NCBI RefSeq assembly: GCF_022539505.1
Contig: NC_061512.1
Span: 249,442,510 to 249,506,509, forward strand
Length of the DNA stretch: 64,000 nucleotides
Direction of reading: 5' to 3'
Origin: Lolium rigidum
Lineage: Eukaryota; Streptophyta; Magnoliopsida; Poales; Poaceae
The position numbers and the translations under genes are program-made. Of this stretch, positions 21,801 through 31,806 are shown piece after piece (the first letter of the stretch is position 1; the number at the start of each line of letters is the position of its first letter). The notes under the pieces are model-generated. The model worked only from the letters and a program-made list of their open reading frames with translations. It was not told where the DNA came from and did no database searches.

Positions 21801-23460
21801 AGAAATCTAGGGGGTAGACCCGCCGGAGCACACGTTCCGTTGTTTTGGGGGAGGAGGGGATAACGACCGCCGGAGCACCGGAACCCCACCAAACCTTGCA
21901 TGTGGACCTATGTTATGTGTCAAAGTGTGATGCAAGGTCTAATGGTGCAAAAATAGCTCCCCTAAACCCTAAACCCTAAACTGGGGAGGCTTCGAGCCCT
22001 AAACCCCTCTAAATCCCTAAACCACGACGCCGCAGCTGCAGAACCATGCATCATAAAACCTAACCCTAACCCTAAACCCTAAACCTATACCTAACCATAA
22101 ATACTTACCTTTAACCTAAACCCTAGCCCTAGCCCGTAAACCCTAGCCCTAAACCTACACCTAACCCTAACCAGTAGATCAGGCACACCGTCGATCGTGT
22201 GATAATGGCTCTAGCTGCGGGTATATGTGCCAAAGGGTCCCAATCTTGGTTCTCCATGTGTATATGTACTAAACAAACCTAAAAGAATGAAAAGTTACAT
22301 TGGTGCACCCTCGCCCGGAGAAATCTAGGGGGTAGACCCGCCGGGGCACACGTTCCGCTGTTTTGGGGGAGGAGGGGGATAACGACCGCCGGAGCACCGG
22401 AACCCCACCAAACCTTGCATGTGGACCTATGATATGTGTCAAAGTGTGATGCAAGGTGTAATGGTGCAAAAGTAGCTCCCCTAAACCCTAAACCCTAAAC
22501 CGGGAGGCTTCGAGCCCTAAACCCCTCTAAATCCCTAAACCACGACGCTAGAGCTGCAGAACCATGCATCATAAAACCTAACCCTAACCCTAAACCCTAA
22601 ACCTATACCTAACCATAAATACTTACCTTTAACCTAAACCCTAGCCCTAGCCCCTAAACCCTAGCCCTAACCCTACACCTAACCCTAACCAGTAGATCAG
22701 GCACACCGTCGATCGTGTGATAATGGCTCTAGCTGCGGGTATATGTGCCAAAGGGTCCCAATCTTTGGTTTTCCATGTGTATATGTACTAAAAAACCTAA
22801 AAGAATGAAAACTTACATTGGTGCACCCTCGCGCGGAGAAATCTAGGGGGGTAGACCCGCCGGGGCACACGTTCCGCTGTTTTGGGGGGAGGAGGGGGAT
22901 AACGCCGCCGGAGCACCGGAACCCCACCAAACCTTGCATGTGGACCTATTCTATGTTTGAAAGTGTGATGCAAGGTGTAATTCACCAAATGGTGCATGGC
23001 ATGGATCCCCGGTCTGACATTCCTCACCTTCGGGCGATAACACTTAACAGATTCCTGGACGTGTACGGTGAAGTGTCCCGCCGCAGGTATATCAGGGGCT
23101 AGACTGTGCCAAAGGGTGCCACACATGGTTTTCCATATGTCCATTGACTAAAAAAACCTAAACCTATGAAAAGGTATATTGGTGGAACCTCGCGCGGAGA
23201 AATCTAGGGGGTAGACCATCCGGGGCCCACAGACAGCCGTTTTTAGGGGGGAATGACCCCCGGAGCACCGGAATGCCACCAAAACTTGCAAGTGGACCTA
23301 AAACCTAACCCTAACAAACCTAAAAGAATGAAAAAAATACATTTTGCACCCTCGCGCGGAGAAATCTATGGGGGTAGACCCGCCGTCCCGCTGTTTTTGG
23401 GGGAAGGAGGGGGACGGCCGCTGGAACACCGGAACCCTGATATATGTGGGGGATGAGCAT
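18890..23460 (-). repeat. Tandem array of ~520-bp telomere-motif-rich units (CACTA-1)
   Basis: Eight head-to-tail units can be anchored on the word CATCATA at 18933, 19454, 19977, 20499, 21018, 21538, 22049 and 22567 (spacings 511-523 bp). Each unit has a ~190-bp part rich in CCCTAA/CCCTAAA/CCCTAG and a ~330-bp unique part containing GCGGAGAAATCTAGGGGG and CCGCCGGAGCACCGGAACC. Two degenerate units without the telomere-like part close the array at ~22980-23460. The short repeated reading frames (63-66 residues) are by-products of the repeat. Confidence 0.93.
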
Positions 23461-23582
23461 GGAGACTAATTTTGTATTGCACATAGTGTAATAAATAGTC
23501 ATCAAAAATAAAAACTAATTAACAAAATAAATATAAGTAGTAGATGAAATAAAATAGTTAGAAAAACAAATAAAATGTATAT

Positions 23583-24010
23583 TGGCGCACGGCAAAGGGA
23601 GCAGCGTACGGCAAAGGACCCTTTGCCGTGCAACTGGTCTGTCTGCACGGCAAAGGGGCGGGACACGGCAGTGCCTAGGCCTTTGCCGTGCAACTGGTCT
23701 GTCTGCACGGCAAAGGCGCGGGACACGGCAGTGCCTAGGCCTTTGCCGTGCATTGTTTCTTTGCCGTGCGGCTTGCAGGGACTTTGCCGTCCTACTATCT
23801 TTGCCGTGCGCTGCTCCCAGACTTTGCCGTGAGATACTGCTTTGCCGTGCGCCAAGTTTTTCTTTGCCGTGCTTGGTTTCTTTGCCGTGCGCTGCTCCCA
23901 TACTTTGCCGTGCGTTGTGACGTTGCCGTGCGGTCTTCTTGCTGCGCACGGCAAAGAAATATTTGCCGTGCAGCAGCTCACGGCAAAGATAGGCTGCACG
24001 GCAGCGCCTG
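23583..24010 (-). repeat. 5' subterminal repeat block of CACTA-1
   Basis: TTTGCCGTGC and GCACGGCAAA copies in both orientations up to the TIR at 24012-24024. It includes a local duplication of ~70 bp (CAACTGGTCTGTCTGCACGG at 23631 and 23691). Open frames across it (23502-24122 and others) are by-products. Confidence 0.88.
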
Positions 24011-24027
24011 ATTTTCCCGTAGTGCTA

Positions 24028-24752
24028 ACTTGGGAAGGAATTTTTATTTCGTCGCCTGGGAGTGATCGACCGGCTGGCATATATAGTTTGCTGGTCATCG
24101 AAGCATTATAGACATTAAACAAATGTTACAAGTTGCTTTAATCAACGGTTACGAAAATTTGGACTCAACGGAACCGGACGGATCCTATGTTTCACGTTAA
24201 TCACCATAAAAGAGCTCCTCGGCATGACATACACATATTTGAATCGATATAAGACAATGATGTAGATGGTGAGAAGTAACAAATTCTTGAGAGAATATTC
24301 AAATAAACATATTTTTGTAACTTTTGTTGTGTATTTGAACGAACAAGTTTCTGAAATGTAGTGAAAATAGGTTAATTCTAACTACAGTATTTTATTCTCA
24401 GTCGTCCACCGAGACTTAGACATAGCCGCTAGCTAGACGTACAAGACATGTTTTCGTGTGTCGTCGCTGGCATGCACAGCACACGACAGATGCAGCTCTC
24501 ACGAACGACCTCGTACGAATGCCGAGATCATATTGGCGGGCGTTGCTATTCATAGTACCGAATGATGCCACTTACCGGCAAACACCGAAAGATACATGTA
24601 TACAGACAGACGTACGTCGCGTCTGCTTTGTTGGTTGCTGTCACGGCGCGGCCCGTAGCTACGATGTTTTTTTTCTTCGGAAAGACAACTGCGATGTTGG
24701 CGGTGCAACGGTCAGACTTGAGGCGGTTGCGGAAGGGTGGACAATTAACTAT
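24028..24752. other. Unassigned sequence between CACTA-1 and the LINE remnant
   Basis: No convincing gene, TIR or repeat. The 112-residue frame at 24456-24794 has no recognisable motif and runs into the LINE poly(A) tract, so I do not call it. Confidence 0.4.
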
Positions 24753-26768
24753 TTTTTTTTTGTAAAAGACACGCTTTATTACTTACAAAGTTAAATATAT
24801 AGTACATCCAACCTCTCCATAGTTAGGATGCAGACAATCAAATAAGAGAACAAAAAATTGTTACACATGACCAAAAGGCCAGAAACACAGGCTAGACTGG
24901 AGGAGGAGCAATTCAAAGACTATGCCGCCACCCATGTAGGGTAACAAAGTCCCTCGACGTATTCTCCAACCGTGTAGATATTTTCGTAAAGTGGTTGCGA
25001 TTCTCCATATATTGAAGAGACGACCATGAACGAAGCAAAACCATACACCGGTAGATAACATGCAAAAGAGAACAATTTTTATCATTAAAACCTTGTCATT
25101 TTTACACAGCCAAAGCGACAAAATAACTGAAATCGCCCCAACCTGATAACTAATTTAAACCTATCATCCACCCCATTAAGCTAGTTGCTAAAATTATTAG
25201 CAATGCTACGTGGTGGTGGGTATAACGTAAAACTTATCTGAGTTATTGATCATATAGACCCTCGCAAACTAATATGGGAAGAATAAATATTTTATTGTCT
25301 CATCTTGGTGACAAAAGACAAATTTCTTACAACCATGTCAATTATATGTTGCAAGGTTATCTTTAATAAATATAACACCTCGACAAAGATAACACGTGAA
25401 AACCTTCGTTTTTAGCGGTATCTTCATCTTCCAAATGAACTTATTATCTAGTACCAGCTGAACGGGCTAAATCAATGCTCTGTACATAGAGTCAACCATG
25501 AATTTACCATTCGCGGTGAGATTCCACCGAAATTCATCAGACCAAGCAACAAGTGGACTGAAGCTAACCTCTGCTGATCATTCCATGATGCCAATCGTGG
25601 TCCGGCAAGGTCTCGTCTAAACGTCATATTTGGTGAGGATGTTTCCATGGCCTTAGCCATGTATCACCTTTAGGACACACAATATTGTACAATACCAAAT
25701 ATTGTTCAAGGAGAGTGGCATTTCCTAGCCATTTATCCTCCCAAAAAATCTTATCTCTGGTCCGTCTCTAATGGAGAAGGAACCGTATGAAAAAATGTTT
25801 CTTCATGGCCATGAGGCCAGCCCAAAAGTGTGAACCTCCAGGTTTTCGATAGACCCGAGAAATCTCTTTTGAGCCAACATATTTTCTCCGTAGCAAATTT
25901 TGCTAGCTGCCCAGCCATTTACCTAGCAAGATCCTATTCTTACCTCAAGACAATGGACACCAAGTCCACATTGATTTTTTTGGTGGCAAGCCACACTCCA
26001 TTTAGTTAAACGGTATCTTTTTTCTCACTATCTCTTTGCCAAAAGAATCTTGATGAAAAATAATCCAATCTATGCAAGACTTCCTTGGGCAATTGAATGA
26101 AAGAAATCATATATAGTACCATATTTGTGAGTACTAAATTAATGAGAACTAATCTTTCACCTAGAGATAGCTATTTTCCTTTCTAGCTACTAAGGCGTTT
26201 TGGGAGTCTCTCCTCGATGTGCTTTCATTTAGCAAGAGTTAGCCTGTGATGATGAATCAGAATATCCAAATAACTGACTGGAAAGCTACCCAACCCACAG
26301 CCAAAGAGCTCAGTAGATAGGTTGGCATCGCCCGGGCCTCGCCAAAATACAACAATTCACTCTTACGGAAATTAAGCTTGGAATTAATCTTAAGGTCTAA
26401 CAATTGCTCGAACGCTGATAAAATTAATTCCAGATCATGTTCCATAAAAAGAATCGATCGTCACGTACTGAAGAATAGATAGTACTCAATCAACCAAATG
26501 AGGGACCACCCCTTCAATTTCCCATCAACTTCAGAACTCTTAATAATAATGGCATCCATATCTGCCACGATGTGAAATAACATGGGGATAGCTGATCACC
26601 TTGCCGCAAACTATTTTTCGTCTGACAGTATTTATCAACATCATTATTAAATTTAATGGTCACACTTCCTTCAAACACAAAATTATTTACAAGGCCTGCC
26701 ACACTCATCAGAAAAATCTTCCATTCTAAAAATTTGTTGAAGATCATTTCACTTCTCCACTTCATCAT
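24753..26768 (-). pseudogene. 5'-truncated, degenerate LINE (non-LTR retrotransposon)
   Basis: On the minus strand an RT motif region reads YCQTKNSLRQGDQLSP (~26600), then EHDLELILSAFEQLLDLKIN with FRKSELLYFGEA (~26400). Next comes FRRDLAGPRLASWND (~25600) and a piece near 25400 with the FIWKMKIPLKTKVF pattern common in plant LINE ORF2 C-termini. The copy ends in a poly(A) tract, seen as poly(T) at ~24753-24762. Frames change repeatedly. ORF1 and the endonuclease are absent, so it is a truncated copy. Confidence 0.75.
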
Positions 26769-27413
26769 AGACTTTTTTCACCAGGATCAGCAACTCCGTG
26801 ACAGCCTCTTGTTCACGGTGACTGCGCGTGATCGCCAAGTGTTCGATCGATCCATAGCGTCTCGTGGGTGCAAATCCTCACGGTACTTTGGTGTGTACCG
26901 CATCCACTGGGTAAAGTTGCATGCGACCGTGACACCAGGTTCATGTACGCGCACCCCTTTCCTGGACTGGACAAGAAACAATTGGGCATGACCTAATTAG
27001 GCCTATATAGTACGTACGTTTAGGGACTCCCCACTTGCGACTACGTGGGAGAATCAGCGTGTAGAAAAGCATAATACAAGGTACGTACCCCCTAAACCCC
27101 ACAATCGATCAGCAGGTCTAAAAGAAGAGAAAAAACATAGTAGGAGCGTCATGTGTGATTAGGCATTTGCGTTTGCAATGGCAATGATCATCACATGATC
27201 TACTCAAGTTGCGCGCTAAGATTCCGAGACCTCGTGATTGGCCCCAAGAGGCAGGGGTCGTTTTAACGGCCATGCATATGTAGTGACGTTGGCTTTCTCT
27301 GATCATCCTTAATTATATTGAGGAATATTCAGATTCCCCCACAATGCCTGTAAAGGCCACACTGCCACCACCGACCTGGGTGATGAAGATTATAATAATA
27401 ATAATAATAAAAG
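26769..27413. other. Unassigned spacer
   Basis: Nothing recognised apart from a short (TAA)n run at ~27391-27410. The 26656-26991 open frame is not supported by any motif. Confidence 0.4.
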
Positions 27414-27480
27414 TACTCCCTCTGTTTACTAATATAAGATGTTTCAGTTTTAGTAGATTTATCTGTTTTGGTATATATCT

Positions 27481-27865
27481 GGGAGCGGTGTTTTGGAACA
27501 TGGGTGCATATGCTCCCTATATTTCGAAATACATCTTACATATATTTTATTTTTTTTTAAAATTGAAACTAAAAGTTCGCACGTATATCTTCACGTGCTA
27601 CGTGCTCACAAAGTCGTTTCCTAAAAAATCGATTTATCGTGTGACATGTGTAAAAAAGACAAAATTCAGTGCTAAAAATAATGTTTTTCACAAGATAAAC
27701 TTTCTCTTTTTTATATAGACCACACAAAATATTGGTTTTTCGTGAAACTTGACGAACACACGTATATTATGGAGATGTACATGTACAATTTTTTGTTCAA
27801 ATTTTTCAACATTTCGAAATATGGTAGAGGGAGCATACGCACCCGGGAGCCGAATTGAATTTCCG
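27481..27865. mobile_element. MITE with 9-bp TSD, first insertion in the Stowaway
   Basis: A perfect 9-bp duplication TATATATCT (27472-27480 and 27866-27874) suggests the Mutator superfamily. Near the ends are GGGTGCATATGCTCCC and GGGAGCATACGCACCC, imperfect inverted repeats. Confidence 0.8.
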
Positions 27866-27920
27866 TATATATCTAGTCTACTTTGAGTGTGTAGATTCAC
27901 TCAATATGATGTGTTTCTAG

Positions 27921-28313
27921 CGGGAGTGATGTTTTGGCACATGGGAGCGTATGCTCCCTTTATCTTGAAATACATGTTAGACACATTTTAAAATGTCAAA
28001 AAATTGAAACAAAAATTTCGCACGTACATCTTCATGTGCTACGCGCTCACAAAGTCGTTTCATGAAAAATCGACATGTCATGTGGCGTGTGTAAAAAAGA
28101 CAAAATTCGGTGCTGAAACAAAGACTTGTCACAAGATAAATTTTCTCTTTTTCGCTTAGACTACAAAAAAATATCATTTTTTCGTGAAACTTGACGAATA
28201 CACATATGTTATGGAGATGTACATGCAAATTTTTTGTCAAAACTTTTTAACACTTGGAAATATGTTTTTATGGTAGAGGGATCATACGCACCCGGGAGCC
28301 GAATTGAGTTTCT
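27921..28313. mobile_element. MITE with 9-bp TSD, second insertion in the same Stowaway
   Basis: Same family and orientation as 27481-27865. Flanking 9-mers TGTTTCTAG (27912-27920) and GGTTTCTAG (28314-28322) differ by one base. Confidence 0.78.
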
Positions 28314-28471
28314 GGTTTCTAGTTTACTTTAAAATGTCTAAAACATCTTATATTTGTAAATAGAGGGAGTAGAAACTAGTAAGGCAGTAACTAGTCGGAA
28401 AACCAAAAGTGATCCCGGGTGCATATGCACCCGGTATGTATAAAACATATTTAAAAAACATAAAATTTTTA

Positions 28472-28595
28472 CTCCCTCCGTCCCAAAATGGATGCCGTGG
28501 ATTTGTCTAAATTTAGGTATATCTGTACACTAAATTGCGTCTAGACACATCCAAATTTAGACAAATCTGCGACATCCTTTTGGAGACGGAGGGAG
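28472..28595. mobile_element. Stowaway MITE (124 bp)
   Basis: TIR CTCCCTCCGTCCCAAAA at the left, TTTTGGAGACGGAGGGAG at the right, TA duplications at 28470-28471 and 28596-28597. Intact. Confidence 0.92.
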
Positions 28596-28859
28596 TAGGA
28601 AAAAAGTTTAGCATGTAGAGGGACATGTTCTATATGTGCACCTAAAGTTTCACATCAAACCGATAATTTTTGTACCTTGTGTAAAAAAGACAAATAATGC
28701 CTTGAGAAATAGACTATTTTAGCACCAGGAATTTGTCTTTTTTGCACATGGCACAAATGTTTTTGCTGAAACAACTTTGTGAGCATGTAACATATCAAGC
28801 CAGGCATTTTTATTTGTATTTTTTGACATTTGTAAATTTGTTTAATATGCACTTCAAAT

Positions 28860-29776
28860 CAGTGGCGGACCTAGGATTTTAGCGAATGGTATGCCACACC
28901 AGAATTTTGGTGTTCTTATCGACATATATATTTTTCTTAAATAAAAGAACACAAAATAATTAAACAAATAGGATTTTGCATTATAATAAACAAGTAAATT
29001 TTCATGCACCGCCGCATGGTTGTTTTAATTGTGAACCAAATTCTCACCGTTGTATGCATGCCACCCTAAATTATCAAAATTATTTGACTCTCGGGTAATA
29101 ATTCAAGCAACACTATAAAATACTAACAATTTGTACTAAAATAAACACAAGAATAAAAAGTGATAGTGTTACAAAAAGATACAACTAAACATATAAAATT
29201 TAATCATATAATTAGTACCAAAAGTTAATCAGCAGTTGAGCGGCTAGCTTGTATATTACTACTAAAAGGCAGCGTAGAGTGCGCTCTGACATACCTACAA
29301 TAGTTAGGTACTTCCTCCGTCTAAAAATAAACATCTTAACTATTTTTAGATATGAGTATATCCACGACTACAATGTGTATAAATATATTCATATCTAAAC
29401 AAACAAATTGATAAGACAATTATTTTTAAATGAAGGTAGTACTTCCTTCAATTAATCATCGTAACTAATAAGGTGTAGCTAGCCCGTGGGATTTACACGC
29501 GAGACAAAATCCCACTTCTTAATAAACGTACAAGTTGACTGTTAACTAAAGCCAATGCATTAATTAATCGTATGGTCTCATGAATCAGTTACATGCGTTT
29601 AGCTCGGTGTTTGCATGGCCGCGCCCTGCATGCATCAGCTCACTTTGCATGGCCGCTCGCCGATACAATAGCTCAGCTGATTAACTGTCCTGCTTATTAA
29701 ACGATCACATGACTTGCAAGGCCGGGCCGCAGGGTATGCCGTGGCATATACGGCATACCCTGTAGGTCCGCCACTG
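28860..29776. mobile_element. hAT-type non-autonomous element (917 bp)
   Basis: A perfect 8-bp TSD CTTCAAAT (28852-28859, 29777-29784) and a 14-bp TIR CAGTGGCGGACCTA fit the hAT superfamily. The interior is AT-rich with no coding frame of note. Near the right end CCGTGGCATATACGG is palindromic. Confidence 0.88.
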
Positions 29777-29859
29777 CTTCAAATAAAAGGTGCATATGTA
29801 CCCGGGTGCAGAAACACCCTGTCCGTAACTAGTGTGATACCTTAGGGAAAATAACCCGA

Positions 29860-29997
29860 GTGTGATACATTAAGGAAAATACCAGGATGAACATGGGTGC
29901 ACTTGCACCCAGATTCTCCAATATTGAAAAAAAAACCTATTTAAAATTCTCAAAATATTTAAATAATTTTTTTCATGTACATGTATGTTGATACTTA
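29860..29997. mobile_element. Fragment of a further GGGTGC-type MITE, cut by the Copia insertion
   Basis: The motif GGGTGCACTTGCACCC at ~29893 and the AT-rich sequence after it resemble the three 9-bp-TSD MITEs to the left. The sequence stops at the Copia LTR (29998); the rest would lie right of CACTA-2, outside the window. Confidence 0.5.
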
Positions 29998-31772
29998 TGA
30001 TGGGATTCGTAGCATAGAAAACAAAATTTTTCCTACCGCAAGAACGAAACACAAGCCAAGATCTAATCCAGTAGACGATAGCAACGAGGAGATGAAGAGA
30101 CTAACCCTCGAAGATTCGCAAAGCTTAACGAGATTAGATCTCGGGGTGGATGTAGTCGATCACTTGCCGCTTGCAAAAGCGCGTACAAGATCTTGACGGT
30201 GCCACAATCGGGCAGCACCTCCATACTCGGTCACACATACGGTGTTGATGAAGACGACGTCCTCCTCCCCATTCCAGCGGGCAGCGGAAGTAGTAGATCC
30301 TCCTCGGAATCCCGGCAGCACGACGGCGTGGTGGCGGTGGTGGTGGAGAACTCCGGCAGGGCTTCACCTATGCGCTGCGGGAGTATTATGTGGAGGAGGA
30401 GTGCTAGGGTTTGGGGAGGGGCTAGGGTTTGGGGCGCCGGCCACTTGGGGGCTGCAGCCAGGGAGGCTTGGTGTGGCCGGCCCCCTCCCCTTGCTCCTCA
30501 TTATATAGGTGGAAGCCCAAGAGTTGTAGTCCAAGTCTTCGAATAAGACCCCAACACCAAAACTTGCCTTTGGTGGGAAACCTACTTAAGATGGGAGTCC
30601 TACTCAAGTTGGGACTCCCACCTTTCCTTGAGGGAGGGTGGCCGGCCACCTTAGGTGGAGTCCACCTGGGACTCCTCCCCCTTAGGGTTGGCCGGCCATG
30701 CTAGTGGAGTCCCTCCGCCTTCCATAGTGATTTTTTCCGGACTTTTCTAGAACCTTCATGAGTCTTCCATAAATGCACCGGATCATTTTCAAACTTATAA
30801 AATGACTTCCTATATTTGTATCTTATTCTCCAGACCATTTCGGAACTCCTCGTGATGTCCTGGATCCCATCCGGGACTCCGAACAAAACTTCGAACTCCA
30901 TTCCATATTCCATATCTACTCAAACGACATCAAACCTTAAGTGTGTCACCCTACGGTTCACGAACTATGCGGACATGGTTGAGACTTCTCTCCGACCAAT
31001 AACCAATAGCGGGATCTCGGAGATCCATAATGGCTCCCACATATTCAACGATGACTTAGTGATCGATTGAACCATTTACATACGATACCGATTCCCTTTG
31101 TCACGCGATATTTTACTTATCCGAGGTTTGATCATCGGTATCACGATACCTTGTTCAACCTCGTCTCTGACAAGTACTCTTTACTCGTACCGTGGTATGT
31201 GGTCTCTTATGAACGATTCATATGCTTGCAAGCTAATTAGACGGCATTCCATCGAGAGGGCCCAGAGTATATCTATCCGTCATCGGGATGGCAAATTCCA
31301 CTGTTAATCCATATGCCTCAACTCATACTTTCCGGATACCTAATCCCACCTTTATAACCACCCATTTATACAGTGGCGTTTGATGTAATCAAAGTACCCT
31401 TCCGGCATAAGTGATTTACATGATCTCTTGGTCGAAAGGACTAGGTAACTATGTATCGAAAGCTTATAGCAAATGAACTTAATGACGTGATCTTATGCTA
31501 CGCTTAATTGGGTGTGTCCATTACATCATTCACATAATGACATAACCTTGTTATTAATAACATCCAATGTTCATGATCATGAAACGATGATCATCTATTA
31601 ATCAACAAGCTAGTTATTCAAGAGGCTTACTAGGGACTCCTTGTTGTTTACATAACACACATGTATCAATGTTTCGGTTAATACAATTATAGCATGGTAT
31701 ATAAACATTTATCATAAACACAAAGATATATAATAACCACTTTATTATTGCCTCTTGGGCATATCTCCAACA
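29998..31772 (-). repeat. 3' LTR of the Copia element (1,775 bp)
   Basis: Complete. By eye it differs from the 5' LTR by scattered substitutions, a few per cent. Includes the GC-rich promoter-like part at 30240-30680. Open frames in it are not genes. Confidence 0.92.
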
Positions 31773-31788
31773 GATCTCCCACTTGCAC
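31773..31788 (-). other. Polypurine tract of the Copia element
   Basis: GTGCAAGTGGGAGATC on the minus strand directly abuts the LTR start TGTTGGAG, as expected for plus-strand priming in BARE/Angela elements. Confidence 0.85.
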
Positions 31789-31806
31789 TAGAGTCAATAT
31801 TCTAGA

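Larger units (their letters stand above)
3422..24024 (-). mobile_element. CACTA-1: complete CACTA (En/Spm-like) transposon with nested Gypsy element
   Basis: The left end starts CACTACGGGAAAAG at 3422 and the right end is ATTTTCCCGTAGTG at 24011-24024, giving a 13-bp TIR CACTACGGGAAAA. The 3-bp TSD CTA flanks both sides (3419-3421, 24025-24027), the hallmark of CACTA elements. Length is 20,603 bp including a 7.1-kb nested retrotransposon. Minus orientation, 5' to 3': TIR, subterminal repeats, tandem array, second subterminal block, GC-rich leader, hairpin, TNP2, TNP1, subterminal repeats, TIR. Both transposase genes are damaged, so it is probably non-autonomous now. Confidence 0.93.
27416..28369. 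mobile_element. Stowaway-type MITE split by two later insertions
   Basis: Ends are CTCCCTCTGTTTACTAATA and its complement TATTTGTAAATAGAGGGAG, flanked by TA (27414-27415, 28370-28371), the Tc1/mariner-type signature. After removal of the two inserts (27481-27865 and 27921-28313) a normal short Stowaway of ~160 bp remains. Confidence 0.88.
28396..29824. mobile_element. Related MITE with 9-bp TSD, itself split by a Stowaway and a hAT element
   Basis: A perfect 9-bp TSD GTAACTAGT lies at 28387-28395 and 29825-29833. Inner ends carry CCCGGGTGCATATGCACCCG and GGTGCATATGTACCCGGGTG. It contains the Stowaway at 28472 and the hAT element at 28860. Confidence 0.8.

Noticed and set aside
18890..23460. 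Interpretation of the CCCTAAA-rich array as a real chromosome end or subtelomere
   Set aside because: The motifs are degenerate and embedded in 520-bp units with unique sequence, and the array sits inside an element with TIRs and TSD, followed by further nested transposons.
23583..24010. CRISPR-like direct repeats
   Set aside because: Motif copies are in both orientations with irregular spacing in a plant transposon end; no CRISPR context.
24456..24794. 112-residue open frame as a small host gene
   Set aside because: No recognisable motif, no codon or context support, and it ends in the LINE poly(A) region.
26656..26991. Plus-strand 111-residue frame at the LINE 5' border
   Set aside because: Mostly antisense to the LINE RT region, with no independent support.
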